Origin: Amphiduros pacificus
Lineage: Eukaryota > Annelida > Polychaeta > Phyllodocida > Hesionidae
DNA length: 64,000 bases
Reading direction: 5' to 3'
Assembly (NCBI GenBank): GCA_949316495.1
Contig: OX439000.1
Coordinates: forward strand, 70,996,570-71,060,569
The notes below the pieces were generated by a model. The model ran no database searches, was not told where the DNA came from, and worked only from the letters and a program-made list of their open reading frames with translations. Made by a program: the position numbers and the translations under genes. Shown piece by piece: positions 12,295 through 26,340 of the stretch. Numbering within the stretch: position 1 is the stretch's first letter; every line of letters begins with the position of its first letter.

Positions 12295-12473
12295 GGTGTC
12301 ATCACGATCCTATCAGCAACAATGGCCATATCAGGTCGACTTTCAACCCTTTTAACCAGTGTGAAAGTAACACTGCCAGCAGTAGGAGTAGAACTAACCA
12401 CCTCCTGTCCCCTATTTCTATAACCAACAGACGCAGATCCATTGCTCTACCAGCTGTGCTAGTAGATCAAGTC
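12295..12473 (-). mobile_element. SINE-like element, family B
   Basis: On the minus strand it starts with AGCACAGCTGGTAGAGC, a tRNA-like A-box region. A degraded B-box region follows (GGTTAGTTCTAC). The body has ACTGCTGGCAGTGTTACTTTC and GTTGAAAGTCGACCTGATAT, shared with the copy at 13755. The 146-codon plus-strand frame covering this stretch is a by-product. Confidence 0.75.
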
Positions 12474-13754
12474 TTATATAAAATAAGAAACGTCTCTATT
12501 ACACATCCAGTTGAGTGCCAGATGGCCAACGACAAATGTTGCTCTCTTTCGTCAAATATTTCTGAAATGAAGATTAAATCTTTTACGATGATTAAATACA
12601 TTCCATATACTTACACTTTTAATGTAAATAAAGTAATAAGTATCAGGCATTTATTTCAAATCCGAACTCTCTTTTCTTAAAGACTCTTAATGTAGAACCA
12701 GGGATTTTCATATGAAAGGTAAGTTTGGAAAAACAATCCTTACCGAGTGTACAAAAGAGATACCAAGATACATGATGGTAATGTCATTAGACACCATTAA
12801 TGTCAAGGGCCAAAACACACATGCCATGTTATATGAGGCATGGGATATCAAGGTTCAAGACTGGAAATGTCAAGTTTAATCAAGGACAGTTTTAGTGTAC
12901 ACTGTGTTTGTCAAGATTTGTCAAGATATATGGTTGCATCGATGTATCAATACGAAGACGATATTATACTAATCTATACACTTCATAACAGCTTTTCCTT
13001 AGGATATTTTATCCCCAAATAACATTTTGATGTACTAAGAGCATCGTTATATGATCGACTGTAAGGCACATCAGTAAAGCTTTTGTAATGTCTTCCTTCT
13101 GAACTATGATAATAATTAAAGAATATTGCCCGGAAGGCCGAGACATAATTAAGAACTAAACTGTAAATAGTTCGTACTGTGAATTCATAGCAAAGGTTGC
13201 CAGCAGCACTGATAACAGCAAATTATGTTTATATTACAAACAACTTCATAATCTACAGGAATGCACCGACAGCAAATTTTGGTGCGAACTCCACATATCA
13301 TATTTTGACTTACTTTGGTATCGTCAAATTGTGGTTTCACAGAGGAGAAAGGCGTTGCAGTGGAAAAGCAAATAACAAACCATATTAAGCATTACTTTAT
13401 AAATATTTTGATCACATATTTGGAAAGTATTAATTGTTTTATATTATTTAGCAATTTTATTTTGGTTAATTGATATTAATGTATCAAGTTCTTGTGTACA
13501 AATCTGCCAAATCAAGTTGTCAATTTTACGGTCTATTTTTATGGACTATTTTCCTCTTGGGTGGAGCAAAAACACTTGGCAATCTCCTTTTCTTTAGAGT
13601 GATTGATGAATAGGAAATTGATGAAACGATTTGATTGACCATTTTAACACAAAACTATGCTATTGAAATTTGATCCATATGCTTACATTTCATAAAAGTG
13701 ATGATGTGCTCCACTCGAAGCTTACTTCAAGTAAGAGTTCAACAATGCCGGAAC
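12474..13754. other. no recognisable feature
   Basis: Unique-looking AT-rich sequence. Open frames of 60-63 codons have no motifs. Confidence 0.4.
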
Positions 13755-13950
13755 TACCAACCGGCTGCACAGTTGGTAGAGTGTAAGATCTGTACCTTTA
13801 ATGGTTTAATAAGTGGAGGACAGAAGGCGGTGGTTTTAATTCCCACTGCCGGCAGTGTTAATTTCATATTGGTTAAAAGGCTCGAAAGTCGACCTGATAT
13901 GGCCATAGTTGTTGAAAGGGTCGTAAAAACACCATTTCACAATTTTGTTT
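13755..13950 (+). mobile_element. SINE-like element, family B
   Basis: The order is GGCTGCACAGTTGGTAGAG (tRNA-like head), GGTGGTTTTAATTCCCA (degenerate B-box region), CTGCCGGCAGTGTTAATTTC, CTCGAAAGTCGACCTGATAT and CGTAAAAACACC. The same order appears inverted at 12295. A different body and the lack of a (CAAA)n tail separate it from family A. Confidence 0.75.
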
Positions 13951-14065
13951 CCGGAACTGCCATAAATTTAGCAAGAAAAAAAAAAGAAACCCATTTCACA
14001 GTGAACACGTCATATAGTATCCACTCGCTAATGGAATGTGAAAACAGCAAAATAGGGTGCGCAGT

Positions 14066-14126
14066 GAGACAAAATGGCGGCTTCGATCAAGGTGGTCGCT
14101 CTCTGCATTCTGCGAAGAACATCCCA
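14066..14126 (+). CDS. possible first coding exon, weak
   Basis: The ATG at 14073 lies in AAAATGGCGGC, which resembles the YY1-type motif often found over the start codon of housekeeping genes. The frame reads MAASIKVVALCILRRTSH and stops after 18 codons, so a gene would need a splice donor inside this stretch. I see no strong GTAAGT-type donor. A chance match is more likely than not. Confidence 0.15.
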
Positions 14127-17100
14127 CTAATTGCCTTGTTGCCTGGTTGTTGAAAGTACAAATCACACATCAGATTTGGTGGGGGCAGTCCCTCAGGTTT
14201 CCATAGTACCTCGCCTAGGTTTGTAAAACGCTTGGAAAGACATTGACATCTCGGCAAATGGAAAGCTACTTTTTGGTGTGTTTGAATATTATCATCAACT
14301 GAACATGCCATTTCCATGTTATTGTAAATTGAAAAACCTGGGAATACTAAAACATAAATTTTCATTGGATATTGGCCTTGATGCCATCACAAGGAAACCA
14401 TCAAAAGAGAGTTTTAAATCGTTTTTTCCAAATATTGATAATTAACGAATATAAAAAAATGAAAATAAAAGTATTAGCAATGAGAACAAAGTGTATAAAC
14501 TTCGAGGAAGTAGGTCTAAAAAGAGATCGAGCCTGGGTATATAACAGGTAACAATGATAATATTACAATCCATGCAGCCCACAACACAGCTTATTTCACG
14601 TCTGCAAATTATAATAAGATTATAAGAATATACGCTTTCTTACGATTTGTGAAATATGTTTTTGTCTCTTTAGCAAATATGAAAATAGAGAAAACACATT
14701 GAAATGGTTTCTGTCTATATCTTGGAAACAAGCAAGTTACACCTCAACTAATATTTCAGATATATGCGGATTATATGATAACCCTGTTAGCCCACAGAAA
14801 AAAGTGGTGAAAATCTCTTGATACATATTAACAATGCTTATCAAGCATCCGATCCCTCATTGACATGTGTATATTTCCAGGTGTTAATACGCCGCACTTG
14901 TTCATATACTTTAAGTCTAATATCTGAGTGGAAAGAGCCAATTTGACTACAGTCCATGTCACGATGAATTTAGGAAAATATCAAACATGAGACATCAAAT
15001 GCTCTGGTCGATAGCTTTTTTTTGTAACACGGATAGCAGTGGATCTGTATGGCACTGGGAAGTGTGTATTCATTTCCTGAGGGTTGTAAATCGCCTATTT
15101 CTGTGGTCAGTATGGTTCAAACAATGGATGCCACTGTGGAATGCTTGTGGAAGACCATATATTATGATGCTTCCTGATTTACAAACCAGATTATTCTATG
15201 CTATATCATTGTCATCTTCCATCAAAACCTTTAATTATCGGTTCATGTTGCTTTGAGATGCCTTCAAAGTTGGTTAAGTTAAGATTTGGACAATTCGTTC
15301 ATATACCACAAGAAATGTTTTTTAAAATATAAGGAAAATATTATTTCAAATATCTCACTTGTATGAATTTTGGATGTTGTTTATTTGAGTTATGTTTAAA
15401 GTATTGTTCAGATTTTTTTTCTTTTAAAATGGATATAGGTGGTTTATCACATACCATTTGTAGTTTTGAGCCATCCGTAATGTTGTGGATATACACATAC
15501 CAAAAACGTTATCACACCGTCAAAATTATTATATTATTGGTGAACTATATGTTGAGCGAGGTGTCTTCATTTCTAACCTAAACCTGCCAAAGAAAGTTCC
15601 TTTCATGACAGGGATATAAATGTAGAATGAGTCTTCTTTTGGTGCCACTCATGATTGGTAAAAGTGACGTCATATAACGCTATAATAAGCCATTTACTAC
15701 TGGTCAGTTTCACGTTCAATGTCTCCCGTTTCCAGTGATGCTTGCCATGATTGATCATCAACTGCAGCTTCAAAAGTAGGTCAACAAATATCCCGTGGCT
15801 GCGTGACGCACATGGTTGACACCATTGGCGCTGACCTCCAATGAAGAGTTTCTTGCTCTGTGAGCGATATGTCATGTGCGTTGTGGTAATAGCGATTTTG
15901 TGCCTCTGGGCTAATTCTGGGCTACCTTATCACTGGACACTCGCCCATGTTATATCAAATGGTGTGCTGCAATGCATTTAATCAGTGCAAGATGTTTTGG
16001 GAGTTGCCATGTTTCTTAAAGCGTTCTATTAAATGACCTCTATGCATGACCTTTCTCAGGAGGGCAGTTGCAAAGAAAATGTTCAATGGGCAAAGGAAAT
16101 GACAGATTGTCTTGTGCCAAGGTCCAATCATTGTCACAAAGCCTGGAGGACTGACATACACAGGGGCATTAAGAGAATCAACATGAGGCAGCTGTGACCC
16201 CCGAACATGTAAGAATGATCAACACAGAGCCCTCTCTCCCTAGTATGATCTCAGTGCAGCTGCTACAACTAACAAGAACCAACCTCCACAACACATTGTG
16301 AAAGCGTTATTCAGAAAACATCTCCAAAATGCATGGTATACTCCTGAAGGCGATGTACTCCGTTGTTTCCTGGGATAAAAAGTGTTGATTTTAAAAGCCC
16401 ATGTGAGTTGAAAGCTGTGTCAATGCGCCACCGCTCTACCAGTGTAATCATAAGTGTAAAGAAGATTATACAGACAGGCAGCCACAAAGATAATGAATGT
16501 CCGAACTTAAAGGTCAGGAATGAAAAATATGCATAATTAATTCTACCTAGGGATGGATAGAAACATCTAAAATTGGATCTGCTATGTAGTGGACAACCTG
16601 ACAAATTACAAACGCAGAGACTTTTGATTAACTAATGCTCTGAGGAATCAAATCATCTGTTTGGTGGTTTAATGGAGGTCAAGCGGCCCTTCGCACAAGT
16701 GACCTATTGCCAGCTTTGAAATTAGTGACTTCACATAGAATATGCAGATTATCAAGCATCGGGATGTCCACTCAATGTCCACCTCACTTGCTTAAACCTT
16801 CCTAATCCGGGGGATCCACAGTGTCAGTTATGATGAAGCGCTCAATCAGAGTACAACACGTGTGTTTATTTACAAGCGCTTCATTCAAACAGGGTGTTTA
16901 CCACATACATTTGTAAGGAGAATTTCACTGAAGTCTCCTTTTGGGTTGGAATATGGAGATAATGATGATGATGATGAAGTATGATGATGGGTGACTGCTA
17001 AGCACCCAGATCCGAGGCACCAAAGTTATCAAAGCGGAATGGATCATTGTATTTGGCGGTGTGTCAGGATAGATTGGCAAAGCTGGACTGCCGAGGCCTC

Positions 17101-20100
17101 CACTCGCTTCATGGCCAATGCTTGGGGTGCCACATTGAGAATAAATGATTTCATGATGTTTTGAGTTCCACTAGTGTTTGTGGTTATGATTTAGATAATC
17201 GTACATCGATATTATTTGTAAAGCGTTATTAAACTAAATTGATAATATTTTCTATGATAAAAGTTGTGATCGTTAAGAGCATAGCGCAGTATTTTTATGG
17301 TAATAATAGTTGCAGTATCGTATGAAATCCGAGTACCATTTACTGTTAATATTGAGTAAGGACAGCAATTCTAGCCCACATATATGACACATAGTGACAT
17401 GAAGGCAATACTACTCAGGCTAGTTCGTGGCGTGTACAAATTTGTCTCATCATCGGATGCTGTCAGAGCCTTTTGTCTGCATAGTTGTATAAATGCCACC
17501 ATGACAACCTATGTCAAATACTCGATACAAACTGCCACTAACGCTTGTGAATGTCAGTGTTCACATGATACGTGTAACAACCTTGCAATTTCTTGTGCAT
17601 TGCATTTATTATGCAAGTATCTGACAAACATTTTTTTGTGTTTTTCTTTGTGCCAATCTTGCCTGCCCACCGTTAACATTATAACAATCAATATTTTAGT
17701 TTTCATATAAAATGGAACTTTTCGATCTCCTTATTTGTAGAATATGAACATTATTTATATCAATCCCTCTCTGTCATTCAACCAATGCAGTTATTAGCAT
17801 ATCAGGTATAATTACATATATGAGTTTGGGATACACAGTTACTATGTGAAATTATGTGAAATGATGGTTTCACGACACTTTCTAACCCATTTAGCCAGTG
17901 TGAAAGCAACGCAGACCAACTTTTGCACATATTCATTGTTCTGTGAACTGTGCTCGTGGGCCCAGTCTGAAATAATTAGACAAGTCTGTAGAAGGATGAA
18001 TACCACCAAATAGCACGCAACTCTAAAATATGCACCTGAATGAAAGATTGGAAACTGCATTCCATCCCAGCCTCTGAACGCGTTGCTTAATATTTAAAAA
18101 AAAATCAAATAACATATTCTGCATAAATCCTGGATTGAGTATGTTCTCAAACCATAAAGCTTTGTGAGGTAGATTTCAATATATGTTGTGCCCTTATATT
18201 AGTCTTACACAATATTACTGGTAATGGTCACTTGACTGAGATACAAGCATTTTCCAATGAATTGGTTTGTTGATAGCCTATGACAGTTAGGTCGTTCTAA
18301 CAGGATAGGTTCGTGGAAGCTCTAGTCAAAGATTTATCATATTCACATTGATATAAGATCACAGCAAAGACTCTTAGAGGCTAAAGAACGGACCTTTAAT
18401 CATTCGGGGGGATGGAGGAAAATAAATTTGCCAATTTGTTTTCTGTGCAAAGCCAATCTGAGTATTTTTTTCATAAAGGTTGACGTTCTCAAATGTTTTA
18501 CCTGCACATCAGCTCATTGATATTTTCTTTCCTGTCCTCACTGGAGTGATTAATGGTCCATCCTTATGAATTTACATATTCACACTAAGAGAGGAACCAT
18601 AAAAAACCAAAAGACATTCTCGCCGTATCCACACGGCTGAAGGCCTTTGGTCGGGAAATGGATAAACAGATAAATGTCTCATGTGATAGGGAGTATATTT
18701 TCCATTTATATCATTATGTTACTTTATTTAGCCCATGAATTACATTTACAATTAAATACTTCTACAAAAATTTTTACCTTTTACCTGATCTGAACAATGA
18801 GTCTTAATCGAAATTATGTGTAAACACATCAAGTTATGAAATGGCTAAACTGTTGAAAGTGAATTGAGACCGCCTCAATAAAAAAAACAACAACAAAAAA
18901 AAAACAAGAAAATAAGAAAAAAACACCCCGAAACTAAGGACACTTAGTCGAAAATCAAATAGCTATAGCTAAATTAAATTCCTTGAGCACTATTAAACGA
19001 TTAAACTTATTCCAGATAAATTTATCACATACAAGTGTCCGCTATGGGATTCACAGCTTATCCTACATTTAGGAAGTGACACATTCTTTGTGAGCGATTT
19101 CTTTGTAGAATCATCCATGTTTCATTCAAGTATATCCTAACGCCCAAACAGGCTCTTATCATGTGCATATTCCAGCCGATGCAAATAATACATTTATCCC
19201 TTACATTTCCACATTCCTATTTATAGTTTGTCATTGTAGTGCATTGCTCTACCATAAAACAATAGAATTGAAGGTACCGTGTAACTGGAGACTTCCCACG
19301 ATGTCTTCACATTTTACATCCATTAGTCACAATAACTAAACACCCTGATATTTTCATCTTCGTATCTAATCTGGTACATGATATATTTATGCAAACAGAT
19401 TATCTAATAATTGCCAGCTTACATCGGTAAATATCATGCTTATATAATTGACGTTGAAATGCGTATCTCCATAAAACGGTATATTAAATGACAACTATCT
19501 GGTTTCCCAACCGTAGGTTTCTAATTTGGTAATACTTATTCAAATGTTGTAGTATATTTGAAAACATCTTTTTAAAGTTTTGTTGTGGATATTTGGGACA
19601 GATGATAAGAGATATTACAAATGTAATTTGTAATATAACGATAATTATTCAATAAACATATTGCACCTATAGTCAAACGAGACACATTCTCAATATTGCT
19701 GAGTATTAAACAGCATTGCATGAAAATACCAGGTCAGTACGAGGCTGGGGAAGATTTCATTGATTCACAGTCCTCGGTAACTGTACCAAGGCAGCACAAG
19801 GTGTTTCCATTTTTATGAAGCAATAGATACAATTCTTTATAGTTCTGATTGCAACAATTTTTTATGTTAATGCTTTTTTCTCAGTATCATGTCTTAATGT
19901 ACACCCAGCGTACTTTGGAAAATACCTATCAGCCGCTCTTGTGAAGCAAGTTAAGTTAAACGATAGTATGGAATATAAACTCACCCTAGGTTACTTAATT
20001 GGGTGACGTGTAGACATGGATACTAAGTGATTTAATAGGAACAAGTATCAGCTTCTTCCTATGTGATCAGCCCTCAAATGCTTCCATAGGGAAAACTACT

Positions 20101-20491
20101 TTTGTATGAAAGGATCGAAAGCTTGTATCATGAGATCCCTCTTTAAAATGGGACCATAAAACGGTTTTAAACGAACCTATTCCAACTGGAAATGGATCTG
20201 ATTCGGGCAAAGCTTGCACAGTGCAGGGATATTGATGTCTCATAAACAAAGACAGAAGATGATTGAAATTGATCAAAATGAAGAGCAGAATTAAGGGACT
20301 TAATTAATCGCCAGTTTAATTTTAGTTTCCAGATGAATAATTCATTCCTTTGTTGCGAGTGAACTATTTCTTAAACCTCGATAGCGCTAAGGTATACTTG
20401 ATTATCTCAATAAATGGACAGATTGAAAGGACGTACATGTAGGTTTGGGTAATTCCAAATGCCCAATATTCTCACAAACATGAACAGCGAA
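14127..20491. other. long stretch without supported genes
   Basis: AT-rich. It holds an (ATG)n-type microsatellite at about 16963-16987 and A-rich low complexity at about 18878-18925. A weak family-B-like fragment (TTAGCCAGTGTGAAAGCAAC) sits near 17890. The stretch 16990-17130 is noticeably GC-richer, but I could not assign it. Open frames of 69-108 codons carry no recognisable domains. Confidence 0.4.
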
Positions 20492-21142
20492 CCATAGGGA
20501 TCTGAAAAGCTAAGATAGTGTCGATATTTTGTGATCAATGCAATGTCAATTCTCCTTTTCCTCATACACAACTAAAGGAATGAAAACTTAAATCACAACC
20601 TTGGATGAGATTATTTTTATTCCATGTATAAAGTTATCAATTTTACTTTTATTACCTAAGTGTGGATATTTCTGATCTGTGCCATCCAATCCTTACATTC
20701 CGTGTTTCAAAGCTTAACCTAGCCTTACCTTGATTAATATTTCTGCCCAAATCTGAGATCACTTGTTCAAAAATCAGAAAGGTCTGTGGTCTAATAGAGG
20801 GAATTATGGAAATCAAAAGTGTGCCGTAGAACACTATAATGCTTTGCAAATATTATGAGCAATTAAACAATAGGAGGCGCAAAATCTCCTAGATAATAAT
20901 ATTATTTACAGGGTGTTCCACCACCCAATCACTGGTTTTTTAAATTTCTTTTGGAGCACAATTTTCAACTATCTTTAAAAAGCATGGGGTAAGGTTTTCA
21001 CTTTCGAAAAATGCTTTGCTATCTTGAAAGGATAATATCCTTTAGATTTTAGGATGCACATAAGTATTTTTAATCTGACTTGAAAAAAACAGATTGAGAG
21101 AAATGTGGTACAATAGTGTTTATGCCCTTAGTTTATATATTA
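20492..21142 (+). repeat. unnamed dispersed repeat R, uninterrupted copy
   Basis: Its reverse complement matches 29200-30402 colinearly. Shared blocks include AAAGCTAAGATAGTGTCGA, TGTGATCAATGCAATGT, TTGATTAATATTTCTGCCC (one mismatch), TATTATGAGCAATTA, AATAATATTAT and ACAGATTGA-AGAAATGTGG. The copies diverge by many substitutions. There are no clear inverted ends and no coding potential. The TTACCTAAG junction near 20653 is the empty site for the MITE present in the other copy. Confidence 0.85.
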
Positions 21143-21364
21143 GTCACATTGCAGTCAGATTGGCCCATTCGAGTATAGTCACGGGTGGTATTGGAATATG
21201 GTAGAGTATTTTCGATAAGGTCTCTCAAAGGACGGTGGCCCCTCTTGTACAAGAAACACGTCATGACCTTCAGCACCACTGATGTTGGTTCATCATTGTA
21301 TTCAGGAATAAATGAGACACGTGAATAACTGCAATGATGTGACAATATGAAAATGTGTCTTTCA

Positions 21365-21480
21365 GCGACATTGGCCAGATCACGTCGACTTTAAACACGT
21401 TTTACGGTCTCAAAATAACTACTGGCGGATGTGGAATTGGGACCCACCAACCCCAATGCTTGTGCAGCAAACCGAGGGAC
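21365..21480 (-). mobile_element. family B fragment
   Basis: GGCCAGATCACGTCGACTTT, a diverged middle (ACTACTGGCGGATGTGGAATTGG) and GACCCACCAACC follow the minus-strand order of the copy at 12295. It is more decayed than the full copies. Confidence 0.45.
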
Positions 21481-22295
21481 ATGATAACTGTTATGATAAC
21501 CGTTAATAAAGTATTCAAACACATATAATTCTAGGTATATACACAACATACAAAATACAAAAGTGATGAAACATTCAATAACACAATATAGCCACAAACA
21601 GAACGTATTTCCAATGCATTTTTTTAATTTCTTTGAACGTGACATTTATGGGCAACGAACAGATATATTTCATGAAGAATCATTGGTGTCAGAACAAAGG
21701 TGATACAAGAAAGATATAAACTTATGGAATCAATAACACCAAACAAGGTGTAAAAGCAGGGAGCGAGGACAATACAAACATGAGCCATCCCAACTGTTTA
21801 CGCCAAGTCACATCACCCCACTTCGCCACATGTAATACAATTTACAATGGTTGGCCGCAGTCACCTGTGGCGTGTGGGAGGCCCCCCGCCTTATATATGA
21901 TACTGCTTTGCTATGTTGTTTTTCCATTGTGGACATGTAGTCCTTAATGTGTTTGCTGGGTGAATCATCCGGGGGAGCAGATTTCTTCTTTTTTTGTAGT
22001 GTCTTGTTAGAGCGAGGTAGCCAATGTGTTTATAGATATGAGCAACTCACAATATATTCTCTATTGTATTTTGTATTTTGTGATTATCTATGATAAAATT
22101 ATTAATAGCAAACATCTGGGAGAGAATGTCAACTGTTCCTCAACGCCATATCGGCATATGGTTTTTATCCATCATACATAATCTGTATCGGCGATCTTTA
22201 ACATATATTCGTCCCTAATCAAATGAGCAAAGAATAACACTAGTTCAGTGAAATCACAATGGCTAGACTTCCAATAAAGAAACAAACTATGTGTG
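21481..22295. other. no supported gene
   Basis: A GC-richer patch at 21800-21900 ends in CCCCGCCTTATATATGA, a TATA-like string. No open frame or splice pattern follows it, so I do not call a promoter. Confidence 0.35.
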
Positions 22296-24552
22296 ATGTA
22301 CATCTCTGAGTCTATATCAGATGTCTCAGCTGTACATCTCTGAGTCTATATCAGATGTCCCAGCTAAACATCTCTGAGTCTATATCAGATGTCCCAGCTG
22401 TACATCTCTGAGTCTATATCAGATGTCTCAGTTGTACATCTCTGAGTCTATATCAGATGTCTCAGCTGTACATCTCTGAGTCTATATCAGATGTCTCAGC
22501 TGTACATCTCTGAGTCTATATCAGATGTCCCAGCTGTACATCTCTGAGTCTATATCAGATGTCCCAGCTGTACATCTCTGAGTCTATATCAGATGTACAT
22601 CTCTGAGTCTATATCAGATGTCCCAGCTGTACATCTCTGAGTCTATATCAGATGTCTCAGCTGTACATCTCTGAGTCTATATCAGATGTCCCAGCTGTAC
22701 ATCTCTGAGTCTATATCAGATGTCCGAGCTGTACATCTCTGAGTCTATATCAGATGTCTCAGCTGTACATCTCTGAGTCTATATCAGATGTCCCAGCTAT
22801 ACATCTCTGAGTCTATATCAGATGTCCCAGCTGTACATCTCTGAGTCTATATCAGATGTCTCAGTTGTACATCTCTGAGTCTATATCAGATGTCTCAGCT
22901 GTACATCTCTGAGTCTATATCAGATGTCCCAGCTGTACATCTCTGAGTCTATATCAGATGTCCCAGCTAAACATCTCTGAGTCTATATCAGATGTCTCAG
23001 CTAAACATCTCTGATTCTATATCAGATGTCTCAGTTGTACATCTCTGAGTCTATATCAGATGTCCCAGCTGTACATCTCTGAGTCTATATCAGATGTCCG
23101 AGCTGTACATCTCTGAGTCTATATCAGATGTCTCAGCTGTACATCTCTGAGTCTATATCAGATGTCCCAGCTATACATCTCTGAGTCTATATCAGATGTC
23201 CCAGCTGTACATCTCTGAGTCTATATCAGATGTCTCAGTTGTACATCTCTGAGTCTATATCAGATGTCTCAGCTGTACATCTCTGAGTCTATATCAGATG
23301 TCCCAGCTGTACATCTCTGAGTCTATATCAGATGTCCCAGCTAAACATCTCTGAGTCTATATCAGATGTCCCAGCTAAACATCTCTGATTCTATATCAGA
23401 TGTCTCAGTTGTACATCTCTGAGTCTATATCAGATGTCCCAGCTGTACATCTCTGAGTCTATATCAGATGTCCCAGCTGTACATCTCTGAGTCTATATCG
23501 GATGTCCCAGCTGTACATCTCTGAGTCTATATCAGATGTCCCAGCTGTACATCTCTGATTCTATATCAGATGTCCCAGCTGTTCATCTCTGAGTCTATAT
23601 CAGATGTCCCAGCTGTTCATCTCTGAGTCTATATCAGATGTCTCAGTTGTACATATCTGAGTCTATATCAGATGTACATCTCTGATTCTATATCAGATGT
23701 CCCAGCTGTACATCTCTGAGTCTATATCAGATGTCCCAGCTGTTCATCTCTGAGTCTATATCAGATGTCTCAGTTGTACATATCTGAGTCTATATCAGAT
23801 GTCTCAGCCATACATCTCTGAGTCTATATCAGATGTCCCAGCTGTACATCTCTGAGTCTATATCAGATGTCTCAGCTGTACATCTCTGAGTCTATATCAG
23901 ATGTCCCAGCTGTACATCTCTGAGTCTATATCAGATGTCCGAGCTGTACATCTCTGAGTCTATATCAGATGTCCCAGCTATACATCTCTGAGTCTATATC
24001 AGATGTCCCAGCTGTACATCTCTGAGTCTATATCAGATGTCTCAGCTGTACATCTCTGAGTCTATATCAGATGTCCCAGCTATACATCTCTGAGTCTATA
24101 TCAGATATCCCAGCTGTACATCTCTGAGTCTATATCAGATGTCCGAGCTGTACATCTCTGAGTCTATATCAGATGTCTCAGCTGTACATCTCTGAGTCTA
24201 TATCAGATGTCCCAGCTATACATCTCTGAGTCTATATCAGATGTCCCAGCTGTACATCTCTGAGTCTATATCAGATATCCCAGCTGTTCATCTCTGAGTC
24301 TATATCAGATGTCCCAGCTGTACATCTCTGAGTCTATATCAGATGTCCCAGCTGTACATCTCTGAGTCTATATCAGATGTCCCAGCTGTACATCTCTGAT
24401 TCTATATCAGATGTCCCAGCTGTACATCTCTGAGTCTATATCAGATATCCCAGCTGTTCATCTCTGAGTCTATATCATATGTCCCAGCTGTTCATCTCTG
24501 AGTCTATATCATATGTCCCAGCTGTACATCTGGGAGTCTATATCAGGTGTCT
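22296..24552. repeat. 34-bp minisatellite, about 66 copies
   Basis: The unit is TGTACATCTCTGAGTCTATA then TCAGATGTCCCAGC. Variants (CCCAG/TCTCAG/CCGAG, GTAC/ATAC/AAAC, GAGTC/GATTC) mark higher-order structure. An 11-unit block of 374 bp starting near 22724 is repeated from 23098. Truncated units occur near 22590 and 23670. Each unit can fold: ACAT and CTGA pair with TCAG and ATGT around a GTCTATA loop. Confidence 0.97.
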
Positions 24553-26340
24553 CCTGACCTGATACTCTTCCTGATGGTGAACCACATCTGTTTTACTGCA
24601 TTCACATCCCTTTCTGATAATTAGACAGTCCCAACAAGAATAAGAAAAGACCTTCCACCTGCCGCTCGGTCCTCAAACCGGCCCCGAGGGAGCACAGCGC
24701 AGACGATGTTACATATTTAATATTGTTATGCTGACAGGCGCTGACGAGTAGCACTCGCACAACTGATATTATCGTTTGCAAATGTTTCCATTATTCCAAT
24801 TTGCAGATCTTTTTTTATCCATAAAACATTTGATGATGCAATTGTACATGATTTGGAGTTTATATGCTAAATTGAAATCTAAATTTGACTTTGACACGTG
24901 TTCTTGCTATATTTTGTCCAATAATTCAATAGGACCCTGCTTTACACCTAAGCCACATGTTTGTCCATTTTTGTGAGTGATGCCTTGCAACAGGAACCAA
25001 ACCAGCATGAATATATCTATTTAAGTCCACAATGGCTGCTAGAAAAAGGATGACATTAAGATAGCTTACAGATTCTTTTTTTTCAATCCGGTTCCTTCGT
25101 TCATAATGTATATATTATTCTGTGATCCGGGCGAAGGGTGCATCAGGTCTATAATCAGACTAATTTTTGGGAACTTGATGGATTAGAGCATTCTTATAGC
25201 TAAATGAAATACCAGCTTGGAAATACACATCGGATCACTTATTTCACACAATACTGAAATGAAATATCATGATTTAAAATTTGATCTGTCAACAAAATGA
25301 AACTCAACAATTTCATGATGATCAGGAGGAAACACCGGAAATGAATCTTCCCACTTAAAGCCAATTAAATACCAATTAATGATAATAAGATAAATTGGAA
25401 CAATAATCACCATGCAAGTGAGAACAGAAACATCTCACACGAGTAATGATTAAAATGTCTTTGTCAGCGTCTTTAATTACATTAAAGTCTCATCAACCAG
25501 TGGTGTAAGATCTTGCCAGTAAGGTCTTCACACCTTCTAATATTCACTTGGTTGTCCTTTCACAGAACTCAACCCTTCCTGCATAAACATAATTGGTTCG
25601 GAAACATATATATATACGCTTTGTTCATAGATGGTTCCATTTATTTAAAAAAAACATAATTGGCGTCATAATATAGATTTGGGCTTGGGGAGGTCAGTTT
25701 TAAAGGTATTTAAACAGACGAAGCACATTCTTTAAAAAAGTGTGTCTTAAAATCTAGAACAGCATGTGTGTGTTACCGAGGGAACCATTGATGTTCCATT
25801 ACAGCAGGTTCTTGGTTTGACACTTGTTGAGGTATATTTATTTGGCATATTTAACCCTTTATTTACAAACAGTTAATATTCAAAATGCACAGGTGATTTG
25901 GGACAATATTAATTCTGCAGTGTGGTAGGTCATAGTGATAAAAGGGCATAGTTTCGATCTATAATTGTCAAGGGTTAATCACAAGTTAGTTGCTTTGTTA
26001 GCAGAAGATTGATTGTTACAAATCCATACATTAATTTTCGCATGGAGCGGATTCTGCCTAAATGAATGAGTATTCGAAATACCTCTATTTACCTTTCAGC
26101 AGTGTACATCTCCTTTTCATTTCTCACGGATACTGAAATATTTCATATTGCATTTTAATATTATTTAACATGCGTTTCGACGGGCAAACAATGAAATTAG
26201 AATATGAATCCCATTGAATTGGCGCTGAAGAATTGCCACCCAAAACAAAAAAAAATAGGTGACATGTTCGGCACAGCTAAATACGTGCTGCTCATTCCAT
26301 ATACACTCTGCATTGAAGAACAGTGGCTCATTAAAGTGCA
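24553..26340. other. no supported gene
   Basis: A short GC-rich patch lies near 24660-24705. The rest is AT-rich with no family motif. Confidence 0.4.

Noticed and set aside
12240-14153. Frames of 146 and 151 codons at 12240 and 13698
   Set aside because: Both run across family B SINE-like copies and have no protein features.
17868-17930. Further family B copy
   Set aside because: Only about 20 bp (TTAGCCAGTGTGAAAGCAAC) match convincingly, too short to call an element.
21880-21905. TATA-like promoter string
   Set aside because: No transcription unit follows. TATATAT strings are common in this AT-rich DNA.
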